Shown: positions 26,541-35,791 of the stretch, piece by piece
How the letters are laid out: each line of letters begins with the position of its first letter
Numbering within the stretch: the stretch's first letter is position 1
Assembly (NCBI GenBank): GCA_014138095.1
Contig: JACGXE010000008.1
Location: 62,001 to 126,000 of the forward strand
DNA: 64,000 bases
Direction: 5' to 3'
Source of the DNA: Ochrobactrum sp. RH2CCR150
Lineage (GTDB): Bacteria > Pseudomonadota > Alphaproteobacteria > Rhizobiales > Rhizobiaceae
Notes under the pieces: model-generated
What the model was told of the DNA's origin: nothing
The model's database searches: none
Seen by the model: the letters and a program-made list of their open reading frames with translations, nothing else
Position numbers and translations under genes: made by a program

Positions 26541-28451
26541 ATGACTTCGAAATATGCCGAAACCTATGCCGCCTGGCAGGCCAGTCCTGAGCGTTTCTGG
26601 GCGGAAGCCGCAGAGGTGATCGACTGGTTCAAGCCATGGGATCAGGTTTTTGCAGGTGACGAAGGCGTCTATGGCCGATGGTTCACCGGCGCGGAATGCA
26701 ACACCTGTTACAATGCGCTTGACCGTCATGTCGCCAATGGGCGCGGTGATCAACTGGCACTGATCTATGAAAGCCCCGTCACGGGCAAGGTGCGCAAGTT
26801 CAGCTATAGCGAATTGCTCGAGGAAGTGGAGGCGCTCTCCGCCGTCATGCTCGACCATGGCGTCAAGAAGGGTGACCGCATCCTGATCTATATGCCGATG
26901 GTGCCCGAAGCCGCCGTCGCCATGCTCGCATCGGCACGAATTGGCGCGGTGCATTCCGTCGTCTTTGGCGGTTTTGCTGCCAATGAACTTGCAACGCGCA
27001 TTGACGATGCCAAGCCGGTGATGATTATCGCCGGTTCCTGCGGCATCGAGCCGACGCGTGTCGTGCCCTATCAGGACATGCTCGACAAAGCCATCGCAAC
27101 CGCCCATCACAAGGTCGGCCATTGCATCATCTTGCAGCGCGAACAATATCCTCATGCCCCCGTGGACGGGCGCGACATTGATTATAAAACCGCCGTCGAC
27201 GCAGCACGCGGCCGACATGTGCCTTGCACGCCCGTCGCCGCGACCGATCCTCTCTACGTGCTCTATACATCCGGCACCACTGGCGAGCCGAAGGGCGTGG
27301 TGCGCGACAATGGCGGACACATGGTGGCGCTGGCCTGGTCGCTCAAGCACGTCTTCGGCGTGGAACCGGGACAGGTTTTCTGGGCAGCCTCGGATGTCGG
27401 CTGGGTGGTCGGTCACTCCTATATCGTCTATGCGCCGCTGCTGGCCGGAGCCACGACGATCCTGTTTGAAGGCAAGCCCATCGGAACACCCGATGCTGGC
27501 ACCTATTGGCGCATCATTGCAGAGCATGGTGTGGAGGTGATGTTCACCGCGCCAACAGCCCTGCGCGCCATCAAGAAGGAAGATGCTGACGGGAATTTCG
27601 TCCGCAAATATGACCTGTCGAAATTCCGTGCGCTGTTTCTGGCCGGTGAACGCGCCGATCCGGACACCATCCATTGGGCGGAAAACCTGATCGGACGCCC
27701 GGTGATCGATCATTGGTGGCAGACCGAAAGCGGCTGGCCGATGGTCGCCAATCCGCTCGGTCTCGGCCTTCTGGAAACGAAATATGGATCGCCGGCGGTC
27801 TGCCTTCCGGGCTACGATATCCGCGTGCTGGACGATGAAGGCCATGAGGTCGAACGCGGCCAGCTCGGCAATATCCTGATCAAGCTGCCGCTGCCGCCCG
27901 GCTGCCTGCCGACGCTGTGGAATGCCGATGAGCGCTTTAGGAAAGCCTATCTCGCAGAGTTCCCCGGCTATTACAAAACCGCCGATGCCGGATATATGGA
28001 TAGTGACGGCTATCTTTACATCATGAGCAGGACCGACGATATCATCAATGTCGCGGGCCATCGCCTGTCCACTGGCGCGATGGAAGAGGTTCTTTCCAGC
28101 CATCCCGATGTGGCGGAATGCGCGGTGCTCGGCATTTCCGATCCGGTCAAGGGTCAGGCGCCTTGCGGCTTTCTGGTGTTGAAATCCAATATCGACCGCG
28201 ATACGCGCGAGGTCGAAAAGGAATGCGTTGCCATGGTTCGCGATGCCATCGGGCCGGTCGCGGCCTTCCGGCTGGCCTTGACCGTCAAGCGCCTGCCCAA
28301 GACCCGCTCCGGCAAGATCCTGCGCTCCACCATCCAGAAGATCGCCGATGGCGAGACGTGGAAAATGCCTGCCACCATCGAAGACCCGGCGGTTCTCGAT
28401 GAAATCAGCACGATCCTGCGCGAACGTCATATCGGCATGGCCTTCGCCTGA
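26541..28451 (+). CDS. prpE: Propionyl-CoA synthetase (PrpE-type acyl-CoA synthetase)
   Basis: The enzyme activates propionate (or acetate) to the acyl-CoA via an acyl-adenylate. The 636-residue product has the adenylation motif LYTSGTTGEPKGVVRDNGGH, TESGWPMVANP, SRTDDIINVAGHRLSTGAMEE and the C-terminal catalytic Lys in KTRSGKILRSTI. GGGAGGAACAGC precedes the ATG at 26541. The RDNGGH context is typical of PrpE rather than Acs. A downstream SDR may share the transcript. Confidence 0.9.
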   Translation: MTSKYAETYAAWQASPERFWAEAAEVIDWFKPWDQVFAGDEGVYGRWFTGAECNTCYNALDRHVANGRGDQLALIYESPVTGKVRKFSYSELLEEVEALSAVMLDHGVKKGDRILIYMPMVPEAAVAMLASARIGAVHSVVFGGFAANELATRIDDAKPVMIIAGSCGIEPTRVVPYQDMLDKAIATAHHKVGHCIILQREQYPHAPVDGRDIDYKTAVDAARGRHVPCTPVAATDPLYVLYTSGTTGEPKGVVRDNGGHMVALAWSLKHVFGVEPGQVFWAASDVGWVVGHSYIVYAPLLAGATTILFEGKPIGTPDAGTYWRIIAEHGVEVMFTAPTALRAIKKEDADGNFVRKYDLSKFRALFLAGERADPDTIHWAENLIGRPVIDHWWQTESGWPMVANPLGLGLLETKYGSPAVCLPGYDIRVLDDEGHEVERGQLGNILIKLPLPPGCLPTLWNADERFRKAYLAEFPGYYKTADAGYMDSDGYLYIMSRTDDIINVAGHRLSTGAMEEVLSSHPDVAECAVLGISDPVKGQAPCGFLVLKSNIDRDTREVEKECVAMVRDAIGPVAAFRLALTVKRLPKTRSGKILRSTIQKIADGETWKMPATIEDPAVLDEISTILRERHIGMAFA

Positions 28452-28530
28452 GCCTGGTAGCGGCATCAGCCCAGACTATTGACCGGCGGTTTTCGCCGGT
28501 CCACTCTCCGCGCGAAACGGAGAACAGACC

Positions 28531-29322
28531 ATGCAGCTTGAAGGCAAGGTAGCCATCGTCACCGGTGCTGCCCGCGGTATTGGCTATGCCATCGCAAAAC
28601 GCTTCCTCATGGACGGCGCCAGCGTCGTTCTTTCAGATATCGACACCACCGCCACCTTGCAGGCGGTCAAAGACCTCGAACAATTCGGCGATGTGCGCGC
28701 CATGGCGGCGGATGTCGGCGACAAGCTCGATATCCATAATCTGATGACCTTTACCGTCACCAATCTCGGCGAGATCGACATTCTCGTCAACAATGCCGGG
28801 ATCGTGCACAAGGCGGATTTCCTCGACCTCAAGGAAGAGGATTTCGACCGGGTCATGCGCGTCAATCTGAAGGGCGCATTCCTGTGCGGTCAGGCTGTGG
28901 CTAAACGCATGGTCGCCCGCGTGGAAGCTGGTGGCGAAGCGGGCACGATCATCAACATGTCGTCGATCAACGCCATTTTCGGACTGCCGGAACAGCTTGC
29001 CTATTCCGTCTCCAAGGGCGGGCTGAGCCAGCTGACACGCACCATGGCCATAGCGCTCGCGAAATGGGGCATCCGCGTCAACGCCATCGGGCCCGGTTCC
29101 ATCCAGACCGACATGCTGTCAGCAGTGAACACGGACGCCGAGGCGCGCAAGACGATCCTGTCACGCACGCCGCTTGGCCGAATCGGAGAACCGGCGGAAA
29201 TCGCCTCCATCGCCTCCTTCCTCGCATCGCGGGACGCAAGCTATATCACCGGCCAGACCATCTATGCCGATGGCGGACGTCTGCCGCTGAGCTATATGGC
29301 CGAACCACGTTTCAAACCTTAA
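28531..29322 (+). CDS. Short-chain dehydrogenase/reductase
   Basis: The 263-residue protein has the classical SDR signatures: VTGAARGIGYAIAKRF (cofactor binding), ILVNNAGIVHKADF, the catalytic NMSSINAIFG Ser and YSVSKGGLSQL Tyr/Lys. The Asp at the end of beta 2 (LSDIDTT) favours NAD(H). The substrate is unknown. It follows prpE by 79 bp and may be cotranscribed. Confidence 0.9.
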   Translation: MQLEGKVAIVTGAARGIGYAIAKRFLMDGASVVLSDIDTTATLQAVKDLEQFGDVRAMAADVGDKLDIHNLMTFTVTNLGEIDILVNNAGIVHKADFLDLKEEDFDRVMRVNLKGAFLCGQAVAKRMVARVEAGGEAGTIINMSSINAIFGLPEQLAYSVSKGGLSQLTRTMAIALAKWGIRVNAIGPGSIQTDMLSAVNTDAEARKTILSRTPLGRIGEPAEIASIASFLASRDASYITGQTIYADGGRLPLSYMAEPRFKP

Positions 29323-29381
29323 GCGCTTGCGGCGCACTTGTTGCAGCACCTATATATTAGCGACATAATAATTTCGCTTTG

Positions 29382-29404
29382 CTCCTGACAGAAAGCTGTC
29401 AGGA
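29382..29404 (+). promoter_or_regulatory. Hairpin in the leader of the DUF1127 gene
   Basis: TCCTGACAG...CTGTCAGGA forms an 8-9 bp stem with a very short loop (AAAG), about 45 bp before the DUF1127 ATG. It has no T-run. It may be a terminator of the SDR gene or a leader structure. Confidence 0.4.
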
Positions 29405-29447
29405 GGGGTGTGCGATAGTATTTCCCTAAGGATGAGGGAGATGAACT

Positions 29448-29633
29448 ATGGCACTCGCAATCGCACCGCTGATCGCGATCTTGAAGGAATACCGGCGCAG
29501 GCATGATGAGCGCCGCCGTTTTGTCCGCACCCAGCGCGCACTGGACGGTTTGCCGAAAGATCTGCGCAAGGATTTGGGCTGGCCGGATCGCTATCTGGAA
29601 CAGCGCAAGACAACATATTGCAACGGAGAGTGA
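29448..29633 (+). CDS. DUF1127-family small basic protein
   Basis: The 61-residue product has a hydrophobic N-terminal stretch (ALAIAPLIAILKEY), a basic region (RRRHDERRRFVR) and the DUF1127-like C-terminal motif LPKDLRKDLGWPDRY. Short DUF1127 proteins in Alphaproteobacteria bind RNA or affect phosphate and stress responses. It overlaps no other gene and ends 7 bp before the WYL regulator, so the two may be cotranscribed. Confidence 0.75.
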   Translation: MALAIAPLIAILKEYRRRHDERRRFVRTQRALDGLPKDLRKDLGWPDRYLEQRKTTYCNGE

Positions 29634-29640
29634 ACCCGGA

Positions 29641-30342
29641 ATGCGTAGAGCAGACCGTCTTTTCCAGATCGTTCAGCACCTGCGCGGTGGCAGGCTTGTC
29701 ACCGCGCGCCAGCTTGCCGAACGGCTGGAAGTCTCCGAACGAACCATCTATCGCGACATATCCGACCTGCAATCGACCGGTGTTCCGATCGATGGCGAGG
29801 CCGGTGTCGGCTATATATTGCGGCAGGGTTTCGAGCTGCCGCCCCTGATGTTCACGCGTGATGAAATCGTTGCGCTGGTAGCGGGTGCGCGCCTCATCCG
29901 CGCCTGGGGCGGCGTATCCATGGCGCGCGGCGCCGAGGAAGCTTTGGTCAAGATCGAAGCCGTTCTGCCCAAGGAAGAGCGCGCGCGTATCACCGGCACG
30001 CAAATCCACGCCCCTACTGCCAGAATCAGCATTGACGAGCGCCGCATCATCGACGCGGTCGAGCGCGCGGTGGACGAAAGCTGCGTGCTCAATATCCGCT
30101 ACCGCGATCTCGAAGCTCGCGAGAGCGAGCGGGATATTCGCCCGCTCGGCCTGTGGTTCTGGGGCAAGGTATGGACCGTCATCGGCTGGTGCGAGCTGCG
30201 CAACGCGTTTCGCACCTTCCGCACCGACCGTATTGTCGAGGCAAGCGAAGCTGGCCGCCGGTTTCGTGCCGAGCGCGGCAAGACGCTGGCCGACTTCTAC
30301 CGTCTCATGGAAATGAGCGAGTACAACGCTTTCAAGGACTGA
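29641..30342 (+). CDS. YafY-type regulator with HTH and WYL domains
   Basis: The 233-residue product begins with a DeoR-like helix-turn-helix (RADRLFQIVQHLRGGRLVTARQLAERLEVSERTIYRDIS) and has a C-terminal WYL domain (residues about 135-210; RPLGLWFWGKVWTVIGWCEL and FRTFRTDRI). WYL regulators sense nucleic acid or small ligands. The ATG at 29641 lies 7 bp after the DUF1127 stop. Confidence 0.9.
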   Translation: MRRADRLFQIVQHLRGGRLVTARQLAERLEVSERTIYRDISDLQSTGVPIDGEAGVGYILRQGFELPPLMFTRDEIVALVAGARLIRAWGGVSMARGAEEALVKIEAVLPKEERARITGTQIHAPTARISIDERRIIDAVERAVDESCVLNIRYRDLEARESERDIRPLGLWFWGKVWTVIGWCELRNAFRTFRTDRIVEASEAGRRFRAERGKTLADFYRLMEMSEYNAFKD

Positions 30343-30367
30343 AATTGCCCAAGACGACTGCAACTTA

Positions 30368-30400
30368 AACTCTGTCGAGTGTTCCGCATTCGGCAGAGTT
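30368..30400. terminator. Possible bidirectional terminator between yafY-like and lysR-like genes
   Basis: AACTCTGTCGA pairs with TCGGCAGAGTT across a short loop, with one mismatch or bulge, and is followed by CTTTCTT. It separates two convergent genes. Confidence 0.6.
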
Positions 30401-30406
30401 CTTTCT

Positions 30407-31303
30407 TCAACGATCCGTCAGTATCGCACAGAGTTGTGCGACAATATATTGAAGGCCCTGATCGTCCCGTCGACGCCTGTGCCAGGCAATGTGCAGCGGA
30501 AAGCCGCTGACCGGAATGGGCGGCGGAAAGGCAACAAGGTCCGTATCCACATCCGGAATACAGTGCGACGGCAGCATGGCGATCATATCCGTGCTTTTCA
30601 GCAAATCCGGCACCATGCCGAAGTTGGGCACCACAAGACCGATGCGCCGCTTCAATCCCTTATCAGCGAGAACCTTGTCAGCCGGGCTGCTCATATCGCC
30701 GCGCCCCGACACCAATATATGCGGGTAAGCCAGCCAGCGATCGAGCGTAAACCCGCTTGCCGCCGGATGATCATATCGCATGACGACATGGTACTCCTCA
30801 TCCAGCAAGTGCTTGCGCTCGAGATCGTCGTCGGCATCCGGAAACACAGATACCGCAAGATCGCTCGCGCCGCTCACCAGCGCTTCTTTGGCTGCCGGCG
30901 CACCATGCCAGGGTTGCACCACGATATCGATACCCGGTGCGTCAGCGGCAAGGGCCTGCAACAATGGCTTCACCACAAAAATAGCCGGATAATCAGCCGT
31001 GCAGATTTTTATAGTCTGGCGGATTGAAGCCAATGGAACCTGCGGCGGGTCGACCAGCGCCACGACATTGGTGAGCAGTGTCTTCAATGGTGCACGCAAA
31101 GCTTCCGCGCGCGCCGTACGCCGCATCGTGCCACGACTACGTTCGAGCAGCTCATCGCCGAAGACCGCGCGGCAGCGCTGCAAGGCATTGGATACGGCAG
31201 GCTGGGTGAGGTTCAGGCGATCCGCCGCGCGGCTGACATGCGCTTCATCGAGAAGCGCATCCAGAATAACCAGCAGGTTGAGATCGAGCGCTCTTAAATT
31301 CAT
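30407..31303 (-). CDS. LysR-family transcriptional regulator
   Basis: The 298-residue product has the typical N-terminal HTH (LRALDLNLLVILDALLDEAHVSRAADRLNLTQPAVSNALQRCR) and a periplasmic-binding-like effector domain from about residue 90. It is divergent from the flavodoxin-fold oxidoreductase, with 94 bp between their starts. By LysR convention it probably regulates that gene in response to a quinone-like or electrophilic signal. Confidence 0.92.
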   Translation of the reverse strand: MNLRALDLNLLVILDALLDEAHVSRAADRLNLTQPAVSNALQRCRAVFGDELLERSRGTMRRTARAEALRAPLKTLLTNVVALVDPPQVPLASIRQTIKICTADYPAIFVVKPLLQALAADAPGIDIVVQPWHGAPAAKEALVSGASDLAVSVFPDADDDLERKHLLDEEYHVVMRYDHPAASGFTLDRWLAYPHILVSGRGDMSSPADKVLADKGLKRRIGLVVPNFGMVPDLLKSTDMIAMLPSHCIPDVDTDLVAFPPPIPVSGFPLHIAWHRRRRDDQGLQYIVAQLCAILTDR

Positions 31304-31397
31304 AAGATCAATAATAGCATATACTAATAATAAATTGGAATAATCTCATGTTCGATTTCATCATCCTTCCAACATCAGGACGCACAGGAAGGAACAG

Positions 31398-31982
31398 ATG
31401 ATGTCCAGAACTTTGATTTTGCTTTTTCATCCCGATCTGTCGCGGTCAAAAGCCAATGCCGCGCTGACTGCCGCAGCCGCTCGACTACCGGGAGTGAACA
31501 TTGTCGATATGCAGGCTGCCTATCCTGACGGGATCGACTTTTACAGAGACGGCGAGCGTGAAGCGCAACGCCTTCTGACCGCGGACCGCGTCGTGCTGCA
31601 ATTTCCGGTCCAGTGGTATTCAACGCCACCGCTTTTAAAAGCCTGGCAGGACGCCGTGCTGACCCGCATGTTTTACGTGACCTATGAACAGGAAGGGCGG
31701 GCGCTGGAAGGAACGCCCCTCATGATCGCCGCGACTGCGGGTAACGTGCCCGAAGCCTATACGCCCGGCGGGCGCAATATGTTTCCGATGAGCGAACTCA
31801 TGGCCCCTTTGCGGGCAACAGCCAATCGTTGTGGACTGGAATGGGCCGAACCGTTCTTTCTCTATGCGGCAGACAAACTGCAGCCAGATGCGCTCGAAAA
31901 TGCCGCAAACCGCTATATGCAGGCTCTGGAGCGCTGGATAACTGCAACACCGCCAGTTGTCGCCAAGCACAAAGCAGCCTGA
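31398..31982 (+). CDS. NAD(P)H oxidoreductase, flavodoxin fold (MdaB/KefF-like)
   Basis: The 194-residue product matches the flavodoxin_2 family: ILLFHPDLSRSKANAALTAAAARLPG, the quinone reductase motif VVLQFPVQWYSTPPLLKAWQDAV and the FMN loop GNVPEAYTPGGRNMF. It probably reduces quinones by two electrons. Two adjacent ATGs at 31398 and 31401 follow GGAAGGAA. It is divergent from a LysR regulator. Confidence 0.9.
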   Translation: MMSRTLILLFHPDLSRSKANAALTAAAARLPGVNIVDMQAAYPDGIDFYRDGEREAQRLLTADRVVLQFPVQWYSTPPLLKAWQDAVLTRMFYVTYEQEGRALEGTPLMIAATAGNVPEAYTPGGRNMFPMSELMAPLRATANRCGLEWAEPFFLYAADKLQPDALENAANRYMQALERWITATPPVVAKHKAA

Positions 31983-32046
31983 ACGAAAACGCCCGGCATA
32001 AAGCCGGGCATCAACTGACATGTATCGAGAGGCCGGTGCCTGACGA

Positions 32047-32733
32047 TTATTCTTCGTCTTCGTCGGTGTTCGTGCCCTTGAGGGACGAGAGCTTTGCGAA
32101 AACCTTGTCTGCGTCGAGCTCTTCTTCTGCAGCCGGTTCGTCGCGATAATCGAAGTTTTCCGTTGCGGAAGCTGGCAGCAACGTGCTGTCGGATTCCGGT
32201 GCAGCCGGACGGTTGCGTGCTGCGCGTTCGACTTCAATGTCCAGATCAATCTGCGAGCAAAGGCCGAGCGTGACCGGGTCCATCGCCGTCAGATTGGCCG
32301 AGTTCCAGTGCGAACGGTTGCGGATCTGCTCGATGGTCGACTTGGTCGTGCCGATCAGGCGCGAAATCTGCGCATCCTTCAGCTCGGGATGATTGCGCAC
32401 CAGCCAGAGAATCGCGTTCGGACGGTCCTGACGCTTCGAGAGCGGCGTATAGCGCGGGCCCTTGCGCTTGGCTTCAGGAACGCGCACCTTCGGGTCGGCG
32501 AGCTTCAGACGGTAATACTGGTCTTTTTCGCCCTTCGCGATTTCCTCGCGCGAAAGCTGTCCTGTAATGACCGGATCGAGACCCTTGATACCCTGCGAGG
32601 CTTCGCCATCGGCAATTGCCTTCACTTCCAGCGGATGCAGTTTGCAAAAAGCTGCAATCTGATCAAACGACAGAGCCGTATTATCGACAAGCCAGACGGC
32701 CGTTGCCTTCGGCATAAGAAGCTGAGTGGCCAT
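32047..32733 (-). CDS. trcR: Cell cycle transcriptional regulator TrcR (DUF1013)
   Basis: The 228-residue product matches the alphaproteobacterial DUF1013 family: LMPKATAVWLVDNTALSFDQIAAFC at the start and an HTH-like segment near residues 115-140 (LKDAQISRLIGTTKSTIEQIRNR). The acidic C-terminal tail ends NTDEDEE. TrcR has been linked to cell-cycle gene expression in Alphaproteobacteria and is highly conserved. No nearby CtrA box was seen. Confidence 0.85.
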   Translation of the reverse strand: MATQLLMPKATAVWLVDNTALSFDQIAAFCKLHPLEVKAIADGEASQGIKGLDPVITGQLSREEIAKGEKDQYYRLKLADPKVRVPEAKRKGPRYTPLSKRQDRPNAILWLVRNHPELKDAQISRLIGTTKSTIEQIRNRSHWNSANLTAMDPVTLGLCSQIDLDIEVERAARNRPAAPESDSTLLPASATENFDYRDEPAAEEELDADKVFAKLSSLKGTNTDEDEE

Positions 32734-32895
32734 TAGATATAATCCTTCTGTTCGTCCGCTCCGGTGGCGCGGGACGTGGAAAAAACCACAATTTCCGGGA
32801 AATCACGGCCTATATATAGGTTTTTTGGCAGCAGGGCAAGAATGCGCTGAAGCCGTCCCAACAATCTGTGCGTGATTTCCCGATTGCGGCTATGA

Positions 32896-33046
32896 CGAGC
32901 CGAAAATGGTGGGGTTTGAGAACCGGAGCGGAGCGTACATCCAAGCATAGTCCCGAAAAGTTGCAGACTTTTCGGATCAGACTATGCGTCACAAGAAGGT
33001 ACGTGAGCACCGGAAGCGCAGAACCACGCCATTTGCAGGCCGTCAG
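32896..33046. repeat. Bru-RS-like palindromic repeat interrupted by a second repeat
   Basis: The left arm (GCCGAAAATGGTGGGGTTTGA, then CCGGAGCGGAGCGTAC) and right arm (GTACGTGAGCACCGGAAGC, then CCATTTGCAGGCCGTCAG) closely match the continuous element at 39868-39976. In that copy the two arms are joined by only a few bases around GTAC. Here about 55 extra bp separate them and contain the CCGAAAAG/CTTTTCGG hairpin repeat. It lies between trcR and the quinone oxidoreductase gene. Confidence 0.75.
32941..32996. repeat. CCGAAAAG hairpin repeat nested in the Bru-RS-like element
   Basis: The core TCCCGAAAAGTTGCAGACTT continues as TTCGGATCAGACTATGCG and forms an 8-bp stem CCGAAAAG/CTTTTCGG; outer GCATAGTC/GACTATGC arms extend the inverted repeat. 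A related core lies at 47746-47775. Its position in the middle of the other repeat suggests a later insertion. Confidence 0.7.
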
Positions 33047-33057
33047 AGCCGCAATTG

Positions 33058-34065
33058 TCAGGCGATATCGAGCACAATCTTGCCGATATGCCGCCCCTCT
33101 TCCATGCGCTCATGAGCACGCCAGGCATCCTTCAGGGAAAAGATCATGTCCATGACCGGTGCAACGCGACGCTCAGCCAAAAGCGGCCAGACCTTGGCCT
33201 CCAGCTCACGCGCGAGACCGGCCTTGAATTCGACCGGGCGGGCGCGCAAGGTCGACCCGGTGTGGGTCAGACGCTTGGTCATCAGCAACGCGAAATTGGC
33301 GGTTGCCTTGGCACCGTTCAAAAAGGCGATCTGCACGATGCGGCCATCTTCGGCTGCGACCTTATAATTGCGATCGACATAATCACCGCCCACCATGTCA
33401 AGAATGACATCGGCACCCTTGCCGCCAGTCAGTTCCTTGACGGAGGTAACGAAATCCTCGTCGCGATAATTGATTGCGTGATCTGCACCGAGCTTCACGC
33501 AGGCATCGCATTTGTCCTTGGACCCGGCGGTCACAATGACCTTTGCCCCAAACGCCTTGCCCAACTGGATGGCGGTCGTGCCGATACCCGACGAACCGCC
33601 GTGAATAAGCAGGGTTTCGCCTTCCTTCAGCCCACCGCGTTGAAAAACATTGTGCCAGACGGTGAAAAAAGTCTCCGGGATGGCGGCAGCCTCGATATAG
33701 CCATAGCCGGAGGGCAGTGGCAGTGCGTTGGTTTCATGTACCACGGCATATTCGGCATAGCCGCCGCCGGGCAGCAGCGCCACGATCTGATCGCCTTTTT
33801 TGAAGCGCTTCACGCCCGCACCGAGAGCCACAATATCGCCCGCAATTTCCAGCCCCGGAATATCGGATGCGCCGGGCGGCGGCGCATAACTTCCCTGCCG
33901 CTGCAGCACGTCGGGGCGATTGACGCCCGCAGCCCGCACGCGCACCAGCACCTGCCCCTCCCCCGGTTCTGGCATGGACCGCTGAACGGGGCGCAACATA
34001 TGCGCGCCACCCGGTTCGGAAATCTCGATTGCAGTCATCCGGGAAGGTAAATCGGCCATCATCAT
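33058..34065 (-). CDS. NAD(P)H-quinone oxidoreductase (zinc-free MDR family, PIG3-like)
   Basis: The 335-residue product belongs to the medium-chain dehydrogenase family without zinc ligands. It has VRVRAAGVNRPDVLQRQGSYAPPPGAS at the start, ETFFTVWHNVFQRGGLKEGETLLIHGGSSGIGTTAIQLGKAFGA for NADPH binding, and ADVILDMVGGDYVDRNY. Three consecutive ATGs occur at 34065-34057; the first is placed best after CAGGAG. Its stop is next to the interrupted Bru-RS-like repeat. Confidence 0.9.
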   Translation of the reverse strand: MMMADLPSRMTAIEISEPGGAHMLRPVQRSMPEPGEGQVLVRVRAAGVNRPDVLQRQGSYAPPPGASDIPGLEIAGDIVALGAGVKRFKKGDQIVALLPGGGYAEYAVVHETNALPLPSGYGYIEAAAIPETFFTVWHNVFQRGGLKEGETLLIHGGSSGIGTTAIQLGKAFGAKVIVTAGSKDKCDACVKLGADHAINYRDEDFVTSVKELTGGKGADVILDMVGGDYVDRNYKVAAEDGRIVQIAFLNGAKATANFALLMTKRLTHTGSTLRARPVEFKAGLARELEAKVWPLLAERRVAPVMDMIFSLKDAWRAHERMEEGRHIGKIVLDIA

Positions 34066-34283
34066 CAAAACTCCTGTTCGAACGCAGCCGGAATCTCGTG
34101 CGCCTTACACAGCTTCGTACCGTCGCAGAAATGCCTCACATAAGGTCTGATCTGGGTCCGATATGGGACACACGCAATTCCGTTAGAGAAATCGTAATCG
34201 ATTTTCCCAAATATATATGCGAAGATTCAAGGTGTTAAATCTTTTCTCGGTGACTAAGCCATCATTGACCACGGAGGAAGGCC

Positions 34284-34475
34284 ATGAGCGGTTTCGAAGA
34301 AGATGCGATAAAGCCACGTGACAGCGCAGTGCTCAGCGAAGATGAACTGTCGCTGCTTTCGGTCGCAGAGATCGATCAGCGCATTGTCTTGTTGCAATCG
34401 GAAATCGAGCGTCTCAAAACCCAGAGACTGAAAAAAGGCGACAGCCGCGCTGCGGCAGAGGCTTTGTTTCGCTGA
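34284..34475 (+). CDS. DUF1192-family small protein
   Basis: The 63-residue product matches DUF1192: acidic start, LSEDELSLLSVAEIDQRI, then a short coiled coil (VLLQSEIERLKTQRLKKG). The ATG at 34284 follows GGAGGAAGG. It lies 77 bp before the MFS transporter on the same strand. Function is unknown. Confidence 0.8.
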   Translation: MSGFEEDAIKPRDSAVLSEDELSLLSVAEIDQRIVLLQSEIERLKTQRLKKGDSRAAAEALFR

Positions 34476-34552
34476 AAATGCCAATGGAAGCCATGCCAGC
34501 GGCTTCCGTAAATCCCCGGCATGGATGCGGGGCAATCACATAGGAAGTCGTT

Positions 34553-35791
34553 TTGCGCGTTTACATTCAGGTCCTGTCCCTTCTCTGTGGCACAGCCTTT
34601 CTCCTGATGGCATCGGGCCTACACGGGCTGCTGCTGCCCTTGCGCGGCGGTGCCGAGGGCTTCTCAGTCGCATCGCTTGGTATGCTGGGCACCACCTGGG
34701 CAGGCGGCTTCGTAGCGGGCTGTCTTTTCGCTCCGCGGCTTGTGCGCCGTGTCGGCCATGTGCGCGCCTTTGGCTGCTTCGCCGCATCGGCGGCAGTCAT
34801 CGCGCTTCTCTCCGGCATCTTCGTCGATGCGACCATGTGGGTGATCCTGCGCGCCTTCACCGGTTTCTCGATGGCGGGCGCCTTCATGGTCATCGAAAGC
34901 TGGCTGAACGAGCGCGCCACCAATGAATCGCGCGGCAAGATTTTCGGCCTCTATATGATGGTCAATTACGGGGCGACCATGACCGGCCAGATGCTGGTTG
35001 CAGGCGGTGATGTGCACTCCGACCACCTGTTTATGATCTGCGGTATTCTCTTCTGCCTGGCGCTCATTCCGACCGCCATTTCCACAGCCGTCAGCCCGCG
35101 ACCACTCACCGAAGTCCAGCTCGACCTCAAGGCGCTTTACCGCAATTCACCCGCCGCCTTCGTCGGCTGCATATTGATCGGCATCGCCAATGGCGCATGG
35201 GGCACGCTCGGCGCTGTCTTCGGCGCGAAATCCGGCATATCGACGACTGAAATCGCCCTCATGGTCAGCGTGACCATTGCAGCGGGCGCTTTGATGCAGA
35301 TCCCCATCGGGCGCATTTCCGATCTGGTGGATCGCCGTTTTGTGCTGGCAGGCGTCGCGGCACTAGCCGCCTTTGTCGGCCTGATCGCATTCCTCGTCGG
35401 GCCATCAAGCGGGCCAGTCATCATCGTCATGACAGGCTGTTACGGCGCGCTTGCCTATGCGCTCTATCCGGTCGCCGTCGCGCATGCCAATGACCATGCA
35501 ACGGCGGAAAGCTTCGTGAAGGTCTCAAGCGGCTTATTGCTGCTTTATGGCTTCGGCACCATGCTCGGCCCGCTTCTGGCGGCTGCTGCGATGGACATAT
35601 TCTGGCCGTCAGGGCTCTTTGCCATCACGATGCTCGCGCATATTTCCATAACCGGCTACGCGCTGTTCCGCTCGCGCCAGCGTGCCGCTGTGCCGAAAGA
35701 AGAAAAAGATCAGTTTAAGAGCATGCCTTCCGAACGCGGTGCGACACCGGAAGCGATGAACCTCGATCCGAGAGCTGAAGCAGAAAGCTGA
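34553..35791 (+). CDS. MFS transporter (YcaD-like), TTG start
   Basis: The 412-residue product has about twelve hydrophobic helices and MFS landmarks LGMLGTTWAGGFVAGCLFAPRLVRRVGHVRAF (motif A) and GFSMAGAFMVIESWLNERATNESRGKIFGLY. The domain start matches the TTG at 34553, preceded by TAGGAAG at 5-7 nt; no in-frame ATG lies before the first helix. The substrate is unknown. The C-terminal tail is polar and charged. Confidence 0.88.
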   Translation: MRVYIQVLSLLCGTAFLLMASGLHGLLLPLRGGAEGFSVASLGMLGTTWAGGFVAGCLFAPRLVRRVGHVRAFGCFAASAAVIALLSGIFVDATMWVILRAFTGFSMAGAFMVIESWLNERATNESRGKIFGLYMMVNYGATMTGQMLVAGGDVHSDHLFMICGILFCLALIPTAISTAVSPRPLTEVQLDLKALYRNSPAAFVGCILIGIANGAWGTLGAVFGAKSGISTTEIALMVSVTIAAGALMQIPIGRISDLVDRRFVLAGVAALAAFVGLIAFLVGPSSGPVIIVMTGCYGALAYALYPVAVAHANDHATAESFVKVSSGLLLLYGFGTMLGPLLAAAAMDIFWPSGLFAITMLAHISITGYALFRSRQRAAVPKEEKDQFKSMPSERGATPEAMNLDPRAEAES

